DNA from: Ptychodera flava
Taxonomy: Eukaryota > Hemichordata > Enteropneusta > Ptychoderidae
Length of the DNA: 64,000 nucleotides
Assembly (NCBI RefSeq): GCF_041260155.1
Contig: NC_091947.1
Location: 29,287,615 to 29,351,614 of the forward strand
Reading direction: 5' to 3'
Part shown: piece by piece, positions 27,200 to 39,400 of the stretch
Layout: every line of letters begins with the position of its first letter
Numbering within the stretch: position 1 is the stretch's first letter
The notes under the pieces: generated by a model
Databases searched by the model: none
The model's input: the letters and a program-made list of their open reading frames with translations, nothing else
What the model was told of the DNA's origin: nothing
Position numbers and translations under genes: made by a program

Positions 27200-27990
27200 T
27201 TCTACCCTATAGTTATCCCTATATACCAAAAATCGGACATCCAGCTCTATTGGCTTGCTCAGAATTAGATATGCGCATAATTAATGAGGTACAATATGTG
27301 GTGTCATAAGGTGTCTTATCATACCAAATATGAAGGATGTAGCACTTGTGGTTACTGAGTTGTGGACAAATATATATATTTGAGGTCAAAGGTCATTGAG
27401 GTCACGTCACAGTTTGTCATAATAATTGTATTGCTAACAAATTATATTGCTAAGTTATCCCTATATACCAAAAATCAGACCTCTAGCTCTATTGGCTCGC
27501 TCAAATAAGATATGCACATAATTAATGAGGTACAATATATGGTGTCATAAGGTGTCCTTTCATACCAAATATGAGGGTGTAGCACTTGTGGTTACTGAGT
27601 TGTGGACAAATATGTATATTTGAGGTCAAAGGTCATTGAGGTCACGTGAAGTTTTGTCAAACAAATTATATTGTTAACTTATCCCTATATACCAGAAATC
27701 AGACCTCTTGCTCTATTGGCTCGCTCATATTAGATATGCACATAATTAATGGCGTACAATATGTGGCGTCATAAGGTGTCCCATCATACCAAATATGAAA
27801 GGTTTAGCACTTGTGGTTACTGAGTTATGGACAATAATGTATATTTGAGGTCAAAGGTCACCAAGGTCACATGATATTTTGACAAAATGTCTGAGATATC
27901 TGCGTGAACCGATGGACTCACTGATGGACTCACGGACGGATATGAGCCAATCTATAAGCCCCCTGGACTTTATCCGTGGGGACAAAAAAA
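27200..27990. repeat. ~240-bp tandem repeat, three copies, each with a nuclear-receptor-type AGGTCA cluster
   Basis: Three units share 'ttatccctatatacca', 'tctattggct', 'gcataattaatg' and 'cacttgtggttactgagtt'. AGGTCA-A-AGGTCA starts at 27383, 27623 and 27848 (spacing 240 and 225 bp), and a third half-site follows in every copy. The array ends near 27990 in 'cacggacggatatgagcc...ctataagccccctgg'. A second, diverged copy of that end flanks element C. It is probably part of a larger dispersed repeat family. Confidence 0.8.
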
Positions 27991-28646
27991 CTGTGTCACT
28001 GCATCCTTTAGGCAATATGAATACGATGAGAAACTAAATTTTTATTTTTCTTGGCATCATACATGCGAATCTATGGAGAACTGCCTTATACATGGGAGTC
28101 TATGGAGGTGTAAACTAAAAAGTCCTCTAACACGGCCAAATTTGAAAGCATTGTGAAACAAATCGACGTGCATCTGTATGGGGTTGGGTACTAGGCGTGA
28201 ACGGACGCACGGACATGACCAAACCTATAAGGGGTGGACCATTTGATATCCTGGGGGGGGGCTTGGAAGATTTGGGGGAAAAAAAGATGCCAGGTGGAGT
28301 TGCTCGAAAAAAAAAATCTGGCTTTAAGTGGGTGATGGAAAAAAATTATGGACCATTGCGACTCGGAAAAAAAAAATCTTGGCAATTGTTCGATGCACAC
28401 TGCAGCATCAATAAAAATCAAGCAGCAGCTCTGGAGTTTTATAAAGCATAAACCATTTCAAGCTTGAGGAACAATAACTGAATATGAACAATTGTACAGT
28501 ATACATGACCTGATGATTAGAGGAAGTATGCTGAAATTGAAATTGCTCACCAGTGTTTTCCAGAAATGTGTAAATCTGAATGTATGGATTTTGTCAAAAT
28601 ACCACAAGAAGAGAGACAGCCTGCAAACATTTTACTATTATCGTTT

Positions 28647-28767
28647 GCGTATAGAAAACTCATAACAATGAAAAAATGCGTAGAGACTCAATCCAATGCG
28701 TAATATTATTACGCATTGGATCGACTCTCTACACATTTTTTCATTGTTATGAGTTTTCTATATACGC
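28647..28767. repeat. 121-bp near-perfect hairpin inside element C
   Basis: Two arms of about 60 bp, running from GCGTATAGAAAACTCATAAC to its complement ending at 28767, meet at AATATTATTACGC with almost no loop. Only a few mismatches are seen (for example in the 'gagactcaatcc' and 'ggatcgactctc' segments). It may be a nested foldback MITE or a recent inverted duplication. Confidence 0.85.
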
Positions 28768-29142
28768 ATGTTTTATTCGTAAATGCGAACACTGTTATAG
28801 TGAATTATCTTACCAATGTTTTTCTTAACAAAAGCGAATGAGTTTGATGGTTTTGGGGAAACTACTATGTGGTAATGAAGAATGGGAAATGGGCAATGAA
28901 ATGAGCAGACAGCGGGTGATTTAAGATTAAATGTTACATCTTCACATGTCTATGATCTTCACTGCAAATAAAACCATAAGTGTGTCATAAATAATACAAA
29001 CAAAACAAAATCATGTTTGTTTGTTTTGTTGTATGTGAGCCACGTCTAAGACACACAACAAAACTACTGTTTCAGTCTGTAAATGTCACCTCAGATGCCA
29101 CCAGAGAAAACCATTTCCACTCCAAAATTTCATTTTCGCCTT

Positions 29143-29250
29143 GCGAGAGGGGGGACACCCCCCTCTCGCGCTCTCCCCCCCTCGTTCGCTATGCTCACTC
29201 GCCTCGTCGCTACGCTCACTCGCACTCAGTCGCTTCGCTCCCTCGCAGTC
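29143..29250. repeat. GC-rich hairpin followed by CGCT(C/T)-type simple motif
   Basis: Positions 29143-29154 (GCGAGAGGGGGG) pair perfectly with 29158-29169 around a 3-nt ACA loop. The next 80 bases are built from degenerate TCGCTNCGCTCACTCG units. This is a sharp GC-rich island within AT-rich element C and reads as low complexity in all frames. Confidence 0.75.
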
Positions 29251-29649
29251 CACCCGTCTACTTTCTTAAATTACTCGGCTACTTTCAATGTAAGGACAAC
29301 ACTGACAAGTAAATGCCATAAATGTACATGATTTTACAAATATGTTTTTGTAAAGTGAATCAAAAATGTACATGTATTTACATATCTTTATTTAGTTTCT
29401 TGAATATAGTCTGTGTGCGATAGAACAGCATCTTGTTACTGGGTGTGAAAAACCAAGCAAACAAACATTGCACCGAAATTTGGTAAAAAAAATATATCTC
29501 GAAGAAGGAAAGTGAAAAAAAAAAAGTTGCCAGCATATGCCCTGTAGAAAAAAAAAATTCATGGTGAAGCACGTGGGAAAAAAAATAATGGCTCTCCACC
29601 AATCTTCCAAGCCCCCCCCCCCCAGGATATCAAATGGTCCACCCTAAGT

Positions 29650-32040
29650 CCCCTCGGACTTCGTCCGTGGTGATTAAAAACAACGCAACAGTTATTACAG
29701 CTACACCGGCGGTAGGTTCATATCCAGAGCCCCGTACGGTCTGCCGCCGTCGCTTGAAAACAATCTCATGCACCCGGCCATATGGGCAGCTGGCCGGATG
29801 CATGACTTCCCGGAGAAGGCGAGCTGTCACGTTCAAGCTCAGGATTATTTGTCGATCAAATTTCAGTAATTTACCTTACCTAGATGAAATTTTGTCTATA
29901 GGCTGAAATTTCGCCGAAGTTTGACAAAATTACATCGATTTTTCAGGTTCATATGCGACATTTTTGAGTTTTGAGTGCAGACAGAAATAAGTTTTGAGGC
30001 AACATGGCTGCGACCCCATGTTGACCCCTAGCCCTGCGTACGATGCTATGTGCTACAGCTAACACACAGTATCGTACGCAGGGCCAGCGAGAGAGTTGCC
30101 GACATCGACGGTTATTTACGAGAAGTGAATAAAAGACTGTCATTTTTGGAAGCGATCGAGTAGCTGAGGTAGGCTGGGATACGACTTGGGCCAAGAACGC
30201 TGAATTTCGGCAGTAATTTGGCTTTTTACGTCAAGTCCCAAAATGGATTTGAAGTCACCGACCCACGTACGGGTCTTTGCAGGGCTGTGGTGAGCGGGGC
30301 GGTTAGCTGTAGCGGAACACACAGCATCGTTCGCAGGGCTAGTTGACCCCCAAGTGAAAATGTGTTCGCGATCAAATCTTCCTATATTTTTTTCAGAATT
30401 TCAACAAAATCATTGCTTCTTACATCTTTTGTAAAAAATAAAATACTAAAATAAAACTGCGATGTGCCATGTCTCCAGATTTCTAAAATATCGTTCGTTG
30501 ACCGTTCGACGCAAACTTGTGACGCAGTTGAAATTCAATACTGACCGCCAAATAATCTTAATGAGACGAGATCAGTCTAGACATCCTCCAAATTATCCAA
30601 CCATTCGCATTGGAGTTCAGCTCGCTTAGAGTATCATAACATTTTTCGGCCTTCTTTTAGATCGACCCTAATATCTCCCATTTAGGAAATAAATACACAA
30701 GCTACCTCGACAAAACTTCGTGCACCATCCAAGACCAAACGCACTACAAATCTGTCTTGACGTCATCATCTCCTTACATGGTAATCGGCATACCGTATTT
30801 TTTAGCAAAGAGGACACAGAATACGTCGGAGTATTCAGTTTCAAAACGTATTACATCGTGTGATGTTGTCAAAAAAAGTCATGTTACTGCAGTGGTATAA
30901 ATTACAAAATACAAAAGTTCAAATCAGTTTATTTTGGACTGGCTTTACCCAACATTTCATATTGTTTCTTATGCCAGATTTGACCACGTGCTTACTGGCG
31001 ACCCCTTTTCATGCAAATTTTGTGTCAAATGATGTGTTCCCCTGGAAAAACAAACGTACGATTTCTAATGAAGGAGGCGAAATTTGCCCTCAAGACTCGA
31101 AACCACCCCTTTATGGGGTGTACCTAGCTATTTTTAACGAGCTTCTCGAATCTGCAGCTCTATTTCGAAATGATGGTCTGGTTTTCTCAGCTCAAGGATA
31201 AGTGTTCTCCATCGCTGTGGGCATTACTATTCTCAACCGGGGGTACAGTTTCCAGTCGTAATGTTTTTCATTGTGTCCGGGATATAAAACCTTTCCTTTT
31301 CAAACTTTCTCTTTGATTAACACTAATCCACATCTTGTCAGTGATTAAACATGTTTCAAGTTTAAATGTTAAATTCTGGTCTCGAGCCCTCCTGTTCGAC
31401 CAAACCGAAATTACCCCTCCCACTTTGGCTCGTCCAGTGGGTGTAGCAAGGGTCGTGCCATCGCCTAGGAAACGGAGGGTGCATTAATTGTTGCATTTCG
31501 ATGCACATTTTGATTATATTCAGAAGATTTTGTGGCAAAAACTCAGATAGAGAAGCATTATATTCACATCTCACTTATTCAAGACTGGCTGAGAGCAGAA
31601 CTTCCATTCAGTTAACATCATTACGCCATTTATTATGCCAAGAAAGATGAAGCCAATACATTTTGCCCTCCCTGGTCTCAGCCAGAAATGGTTATACCTT
31701 ACAGTTTTTTCCCACGGAATGAAAACAAATGTACTTGGGCTGAGGCCCAAGTACAATAATAATAGGCCTAATAATAATAATTTATTTATAAAGCGTCTTT
31801 ATCCACTGTGATAAAAATTGATCAAAGATGCTATAAAATTACACTACTATTTTAAAAATGTAAAAAGTAATAAATGTACAAGTAATAAAAATTTAAAATT
31901 CAACAAACACAACACTTTGCACAACAACTCAACTGGTAACCTTAAATCACCCAAAAAGTACATAAATAGATTAACTAAAGGCTAATTTAAAAAGGTGCGT
32001 TTTAAAATAAGAGAGAGTAGGGGAGGATCGGACCTCAAGT
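29650..32040. other. Intergenic sequence with palindromic repeats and LINE-tail-like sequence
   Basis: No gene recognised. At 30033-30082 a hairpin has 13-bp perfect arms (CCCTGCGTACGAT), and a related copy of one side recurs near 30298-30341 (ACAGCATCGTTCGCAGGG). At about 31755-31800 an AATAATAATAATTTATTTATAAAGCG stretch resembles the reversed tail of a LINE. An open frame at 30860-31201 has no motif I recognise. Confidence 0.5.
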
Positions 32041-32047
32041 GGAAGAT

Positions 32048-32048
<1 letters not shown>

Positions 32049-32094
<46 letters not shown>

Positions 32095-32167
32095 CAAACC
32101 TGATATTTCGTGCATGTAGGCCTAAACACTCCTATATCACAGCGGAAATTTTGATATATAAGTATAT

Positions 32168-32201
<34 letters not shown>

Positions 32202-32251
32202 ATAATATATATATATATAAATTTATATATATCAAAATATATATACATAGG

Positions 32252-32328
<77 letters not shown>
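32049..32328. repeat. (TA)n dinucleotide microsatellite, three long blocks
   Basis: Pure or nearly pure TA runs at about 32049-32092, 32158-32220 and 32255-32326 are separated by short diverged spacers. Any translation (IYIYIY) is an artefact of the repeat. Confidence 0.97.
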
Positions 32329-33429
32329 ACAAAATATTAACTTTGCATAATGATGGCTATGACGTCATTTGAAATCGGACCTTTCGAAAACCGTCAACTT
32401 GAGGCCTTAATTTCGCATTTCCAGCAAAAAAAAGTGTAACAACTTGCGCGTTTAAACAACGTGGCTTCTTTTGGATGGGTATTAGGTCTACGTATACGTA
32501 GGTCCAGTTCATGTTTTGATATAGAAGGCACCACCCAAACAGTGTATTTATTTGACAAAATCTCCGCCGTGATACAGGAGTTTTTACATGCACGAATTAT
32601 GAGGTTTGCTGATCTAAATCGTGTAATGTAACGGTTCGGTCTAAAATGTGGGAGAAACGCGAAAGCGGCGTACCCTCTCTTGGCTACGTGACTATTGCAA
32701 GTTTCTTTTGCCAAAATTACATGCAACTTTGGAAATATTCTAATTATAAGCCAAGGATCATGAAAGCTTCCACGTTAGAAATGGCCAACCGAAGATCAAT
32801 ATTGTTTGTAAAATTGCGGTAGGCCTAATTACTTGAAACTTGAATTTTGCACCCTTATTCATGATCATACATTTCTCTAAAGTGTGGGCCTACGTGTTAA
32901 CCGATTGCAAATCACAAGAGACAAGTGAGATTCGGAAGTTCTCGATGAGAGAATTAGCCTATAACTGAGAACAAAACAAATTATAAGTGCCATTGTTTCA
33001 CCGATAAACAGATCTTCGTGTCGGTACTTTATATACATGTGATGACAGCATGCTTTTCTGTTCAGCTTAAACTTACGTTAGGTGTTTGTGTTTTACTAGT
33101 ATACTAAAATTTCAACATAGGCCTAAGTGACAAGCCAAAGTGTTCCGTCTGAAGTATCTTTAGGCCTAAGTCTTTATGGACCACATTTTTCTATGGAAAA
33201 ACTTGACTTGTTTGAAAAATAGCTTTTTGCAGTTTCCTTGACAATATCGCATCCTTGCCTATAACTTGTATGGAAACAAGAATTCCAATGTACAGATGTA
33301 AGACCATGGGTGTTCATCATGGGCGCGGCGTCAGTCCTAATGTACACTACGTATTCGAGATGTCTCGCAGACATTTCCTTTGTTGTCGTTGGTGGCGCTC
33401 TGATGGGGGCCATGGGTGAAGGCATTTTC

Positions 33430-34866
33430 ATTCAAAGATATGATGACTGTGGCAAAAAAGTTGTCGACATTGAAGAAAAAATTAATGCACTCCAATTAAA
33501 GTGGCTTATGAAATTATTTGAGAAAAATCCAGATAAAGGGACCCCTAAATGGGCCAGCTTATCAAAATATTTCATAGCGAATTATGACAATAAACTGAAT
33601 AGTGATTATCACTACCTCCATCTCAATTTCAAAGTCAACAACAAACGAACCCCAATGGTGTATGGGGATATGTTAAATACCTGGAAATCACTTAGACTTA
33701 CAAGACTGAATCTACAAACATCAAAACAGAATCTTCTTAGAGAAGTTCTGTGGTATAATGACAATATTAAGAATGAAGGAAGTGTCCTCTTTTATGAAAA
33801 ATGGTCAAAGAGTGGCATTTTAAGGCTTAGGGACATCTGGAATGATGACAGAAATGACTGGCTTCAACCATGGGAAATAATTGCAAAAATTAGAGGAGGT
33901 ACAATAAGACATGTGCAAGAGGAAATCAAGACAGAGTATGAAACACTCCTCAATGCTATTCCAGATTCCTGGAAACAAATCATCTCTTCAAACATCCAAA
34001 ATGAAGAAAACTATGATATTTTAGACTTAGAGAATTATGGTCTGACAAAAAGTGATGTCAAAACTAAGTCACTTTATTGGAAATTAGTTGATAAGAAATG
34101 GCATGCAGTCAAAGGTCAGATTGGTCAAAAATGGGCTGAGAATCTAAGTCTCACTGACAGTTACAAAGCTACTCTATTCAGCCGTCTTAATTCAACAGGA
34201 ATTGTCAGCAATTCAGTAAATGATTTAAATTGGAAGATTTTCCATCGAGGCCTAGTCACAGGAAGCTTAGCCAAAACTTTCAATTTAAGTGATGGGAAAT
34301 GTCATATTTGTGGCCAAGAAGAAACACTGGAACACATCTTATTTGAGTGTAAATATGTTAAAGAAATCTGGCAGAAATGTATTTGTTTCTTTGTCAGAAA
34401 ACACAACTTTGATAATAATATCAATATCAAAAGATTAGCAATTGCAGGAATCGAAAATGATAATAATGCAACATCTGACATTATTTACTGTATTACTTCC
34501 TTTGTAAAATATACAGTTTGGAATATTCGAAATTCGGTTACTCTTGATGGGATTAAAGTTTCCCTTCAATCCTGTCATGCAATTGAAATGTTCTCTCTCC
34601 TCATGGATGAATACATTATATTTCACTTATAAGATGAAGAACAAAACTGAGGATTTTATCACAAAGTTTTCAAGCCTTGTAAGACTTGAAGGAGAAGAAT
34701 GCATCCTGAATGCATTCATATGATGATCTTTGCAATTAAACAGCTGATTATTTGTTTTTTTGTCTTCAGACAAGAGGCACTGTAATTTTAATGCATTCAC
34801 AGTTATGTAGATTTGTTTTATTTGTGACTATGTGGAAATAAATTTATCTTTTTAAAAAAAAAAAGC
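33430..34866 (+). mobile_element. 5'-truncated L1/Tx1-like LINE, C-terminal ORF2 part plus poly(A) tail
   Basis: The frame is uninterrupted to a stop at 34630-34632. Its translation includes WLMKLFEKNPDKGTPKW, then FYEKWSKSGILRLRDIW. Later come LYWKLVDKKW and the zinc-binding motif CHICGQEETLEHILFECKY. That block order and the C-x2-C...H-x4-C motif are typical of the region after the RT in L1/Tx1-type ORF2 proteins. The RT and endonuclease are missing. A ~230-bp 3' UTR ends in an A-run at about 34853-34864. The open frame extends upstream to an ATG at 33310, but residues before about 33430 are not LINE-like. The intact ~400-codon frame suggests a fairly young insertion; I could not identify a target duplication. 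Confidence 0.78.
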
Positions 34867-36436
34867 ATGAAAAGGTTTCGAAGTGACTGTTCTACATTGG
34901 TGTTTGTGAGGATCAGAAACAATCCTCCCTGTGCTTTCCTTCATGCTGAAAACACATTTGTAAACTTACCTAATAGATGTTCCATCAAAAAGCACAACTT
35001 GGGATGTGTCATTTAGCAGTGCAAAACGGATTGTCAACATTGATACTTTTCACACCTGAATAGCATTTAATCATACGTCAATAATTTGCAAACCAGAAAA
35101 CTTGGATCACAACATGGAATTATTCATCCTCACAAGAAACCAGCATACCTATACAAGTACACATGTAGCAGGCACATATACATGTCAATCAGCTGTAACC
35201 TTGACATAGAGATTGGCTCTATTCTTTGCCTTCAGTTAGCATATTGTTCTCAGTATGTTGCTTCAGAGGAGACAGCAGATTTCAAACTAAAGTGATCAAC
35301 AACATTTTTGTCTATGTCAAATTTCTTTCAGATTGACACACTTGCCGACGATTGCCCCACAGATTGCGCATTTCATAACATTCTACAAAATATGTACTCA
35401 ACCATACAAACTGGGGGGTAGAGAGAGAAAGATCACTTGGGCACATAATAGTCCATATCCCTCCCGCCATGTTAGCCCTGTATCACTGCATGTGCAGTGC
35501 TTATACATTACTATGGAAAGTTTACGTTATACCATACCATGCAATAGTGTAGTTTTGTGCCCAAGCGACCTTTGTTCAGTCAGTGACATATCCATTAGCT
35601 CAGAGGACACACTGCCCCGTCCTCTGTGGGGGTGGGGTGGGACAGGGTGTCAAGAAAACACCACTGCTTCCAGGTAAAATTAAGATCAAGCCTAGGTTTT
35701 ATTCTTTTCAGTAAATAACATTACTGGCGGGAAATTATATTAAACAGTTGACAATGAAATTCGCCACAACAAGTCTCTTCAGACCAAGGGTAGTGTTGCA
35801 ATTATCAAGGCAAAAATCAAAACCTAGCGTGGCCTCTTCAATCGTACAAGGGGGTTGCAAGTTTGATGAATTACGGTGACGTGGGAAGATCATTCGGAAC
35901 TCAAAACAGACAAAAAAGAAAACAAAAACTTCAAAAAAATATAATATGAATGAAAAAAGGGTACAGAAAGTTAATTCAAGTCTGAGGATTATGAAAATAA
36001 CAAGACTTCATAATCTTGATGAATCTGCAGCAAAATGACACAGGTTCTATGATTCAGATTATTTCATATTTATACCATTTAGTAAACATCCATGTTAAAA
36101 GAGTGTGCATTGATTCACCATACTAATAGATGCTAGTTTAAAGCCATTAACACAAACTATTCAGTTACTACAAAAATCTCCAATGGTTGAGCATAGAGAG
36201 AAAAGTAAATTATTTTGAGGTAATTTGCTATACCAGTCCACTGTAGAGAACTTTTACAGTGGGTGTGTCTTGCAAGATTTCAAAGGAAAACTATTAAATT
36301 CAAAAGGAAAGATGGCTATTTCTTCATTGTAATAATCTATTGATTCTTCTGAAACAAATGTAACTTCCCAGAAATTTGGGTGTATTTCTCTAAATGGAAT
36401 GGAACTACTCAATTGTTATGACTCTAGCTTAATCTT
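34867..36436. other. EIF3A downstream flank and 3' UTR
   Basis: No gene recognised. The sequence next to 36436 should be EIF3A 3' UTR; a minus-strand AATAAA at 35698-35703 is a candidate poly(A) signal, implying a ~730-nt UTR, which is unproven. A short inverted-repeat unit lies at 35428-35573. Confidence 0.45.
35428..35573. repeat. Small inverted-repeat unit (possible MITE)
   Basis: The left arm at 35428-35446 (AAAGATCACTTGGGCACA) and the right arm at 35555-35573 are reverse complements with about two mismatches over 19 bp, separated by about 108 bp. Target duplications are not evident. Confidence 0.5.
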
Positions 36437-39400
36437 TCATCGTTTTGTCACAGTTGTCCAGCCATCTTCTTGTGGCTCACTTTCCCGTGGTGGTTTCCGA
36501 ACTCTCTCAGGAGGGTCATTTCTAGATCTACGGTCATCTCTGTCCATTACCCTGTCACGGCTAGGTGGGCCTCGGTCATCTCTTTTCATGTCTCTGTCTC
36601 TGGGCATATCACGCCAGCTACGGCCCTCTGGAGGCCCTCGGCGATCCCTATCGTCTCGTGGAGGACCCCTCGGTGGTGGACCACGGTCATCACGGTCGCC
36701 CCAGCGATCTCTCTCACCCCTTGGTGGACCCCTGGGAGGTGGTCCTCTGTCATCACCTCTTCTCCAATCACGGTCATCCGAAAACCGTTCATCCCTGGGT
36801 GGTCCTCTTGATGGAGGTCCTCTAGAACGCCATTCACTGTCATCATCTCTAGGTCTTCTCCACTGGTCGTCTCTTTCTCTTGGAGGTCCTCGGGACGGAC
36901 CATCATCACGCCTCCAGGCTCGATCATCTGGCGGACCTCTTCTGTCTCTGTCATCCCGCTGGCGCCAGTCTCTTTCTGGAGGTGGTCCACGTCGGTCACG
37001 ATCATCATATGGACCACGGCGGTCACGGTCATCTGGGGGAGGACCACGTCGATCACGGTCATCATATGGACCACGGCGGTCACGTTCATCTGGAGGCGGT
37101 CCCCGTCTGTCACGGTCATCAGGACGAGATCCATATCTATCACGATCATCATTATCTGGACGTCGATCTCCATCACTTGGAGGTGGTCCACGTATGTCAC
37201 GGTCATCTGCATAAGGCCTACGTCTGTCATCATCCATTGGAGGTCTGCGTCTATCCCTATCATCCATTGGTGGACGTCGTCTGTCAAAATCATCTGGTGG
37301 TGGCCGTCTTCCATCAAAATCATCTGGGCCATGCCTGTCATCATTAGGTTCCTGTGGTTTGCGAAGCCAAGTGTTGTCTCTTTCCTTTTCTCTCTCTCTC
37401 CAACCTCCTTCCCTGACAGAGGGCTTCCATGGACCAGAACGTTCCCTGGGTGGTTCATCTGTTCTAGAACTGAAAGAGATGTTTGTATGTAAATATCAAA
37501 TCCCTGAATTAATACGCATTGCCACAAATTTGAGTGTAGCTGGTCACCAAGTTCTATATCACATGGACATCTAATGCTGAAGCCCATGGAATCAGTATTT
37601 CATTTACGTAAAAAGTGTACTGATCAGTACTGTTTCTGTATGCACATCTTAGATGAGTCAAAATAGAGAACATTTACGTACTATATCAAATCATGCACAA
37701 TACAATCATGGATTGACAGAGATTAAGTTAAGCTGAAGAACTTATGAGTATGAAATGTATTTACAATGTATTTCGTGCACTGTGATGCTGTGATTTGGAT
37801 AGATGTGAAAAAGATCTGAATTACCCAGACAGGTGTACAGTAATTCATCCAATCCACAGAAGTTGTATTGAGGCATTTGTATATTGGGCACTTAAAAAGA
37901 CACTCCTTATTGTAGTGGCATCTTGATTGTAATACGCACTGCCACCATATAGAGTGGATATGTTTTAAGTACTTATACATACATACACTACAACTGCCTG
38001 ATTCTGGCCAAATTTTCAAGAAATACAGGTTTTCAGTTTCTTACACTTTGCTGGTAAGTTTCTTATCAACACTAAATTTTTCATCAGTGACACACTGACT
38101 TCCTGCAAGGATGAAGTAACTTTCACAAGACGTTGACTAAAGATGTAAAACTTACGATCCTCTCCAACTGTCTCTGCCACTATCCCGATCCTCTCTTCCC
38201 CATCCAGGACCTCTTCGATCACCGTCCCTATCACGAGCAGGTTTTTCATCAACCTTCTTTGACAGTTTTTCTTCAATTTCTCGTTCCCTAAGACATTGTT
38301 AGTATTACAGAGTTAGTTTACAGTATAAACATCACAAATTGTCAAAGATTTATACTTCTACAATTTCTTTATGCGATACACAGGGATGCACCATTATTGG
38401 GAATGGCAAAATGAAGAGACACCAAGTCAAAGATCTGACAGGTCTTCCAGTAGGTTTAGGCTGCATAATTTCCCCCATTCAAAATTGTTTACACCTTCCA
38501 GTCATGTGAATACCTCTTTGAATTCTGCATTGTTACATTTCTGAACAAATTCAGTCTGCAAATTTTCATCACAATTGGCCACCCCAAAGAAGATCTAATT
38601 GTGCTCTCGAAATCATTCAAGCAGCTTGGAGACAGGGAAAGGCAAATTATACAATGATGAAGTCACATCCTTGGCATCAATGTGGGTTCTCTTTGTATCA
38701 CATCTACAGTCTTTTCTTTGAGTTTTATATTATCCTGGCCCTTGAGATAGAGGAACTTGACACTCACAAGCATTCCCACAACTTGTATTTGTGAAAACAA
38801 GACATTTACTATGATAGACTGTCTGAAAAGTTTTGAACACATTTTATATGTCTGGAAAAGATTGGCCTTCCATTCCGACTGTCATAAATTTACTCTTGTA
38901 TTAAAATTTTCAGCCATTTCTGCTGTCACTCTTGTTTGACAAACACACACACTAATTACGCCAAGTTTAACCCTTTGCAGCCCAGCTCATTTGCATAACA
39001 ATGTACAGTGGAGACCAGAACTCCCCACTCAAAAATTAAAATATTCTGTAATCATTAACAGTGTATTGTTTATTTCAAATTTGTAAAAAAGTGGCTCAAA
39101 ACTGACTACAGCAACCTGAAATTATTTTAAAGCTTATAAAATTTCCTTTCCAATGATATATTGCTTATGGGGAATTCAAGAAAATTTCTTGACACTTTTC
39201 CTCATCAAATGAAGCTGGCAGCTGATTTATTGCGCAGTTTTACACTTTCCTTTTCAGGTAAGAAGTCCCAGATGAAATAAAAATAAACAAAACACATAAT
39301 TTGAGTGTTTCTTCTTTTTTTTTTACATGATGTTATTTTGAAAATCAATGTTTTTCTAATTTTGCAATTGTTGTAGCATCATAGAGACGAGAATTTGCCG

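Larger units (their letters stand above)
28231..29644. mobile_element. DNA transposon with G-rich TIRs and TAA(G) target duplication (element C)
   Basis: The left end GGGTGGACCATTTGATATCC and the reverse complement of the right end match over about 42 bp, including a run of G and CTTGGAAGATT. The flanks are CTATAAG on the left and TAAGTCCCC on the right, giving a TAAG or TAA duplication. The element interrupts a copy of the repeat whose intact relative is at about 27934-27985 (CTATAAGCCCCCTGG), which acts as a natural empty site. Subterminal A10-type runs occur at both ends on the + strand. It contains a 121-bp hairpin and a GC-rich island, but no transposase. Confidence 0.78.

Noticed and set aside
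30860..31201. 113-residue plus-strand frame
   Set aside because: No motif, splice context or codon pattern supports it; it is treated as a chance frame in intergenic repeats.
31995..32372. 125-residue frame of IYIYIY type
   Set aside because: It is a translation of the (TA)n microsatellite.
36399..37214. Long plus-strand frame rich in S, G, P and R over the EIF3A tail
   Set aside because: It is antisense to the EIF3A last exon, and the openness follows from the DDRDRRGPP codon repeat. The same holds for the H/V/L-rich plus frame at 36880-37347 and the M/T/V-rich minus frame at 36586-37587.
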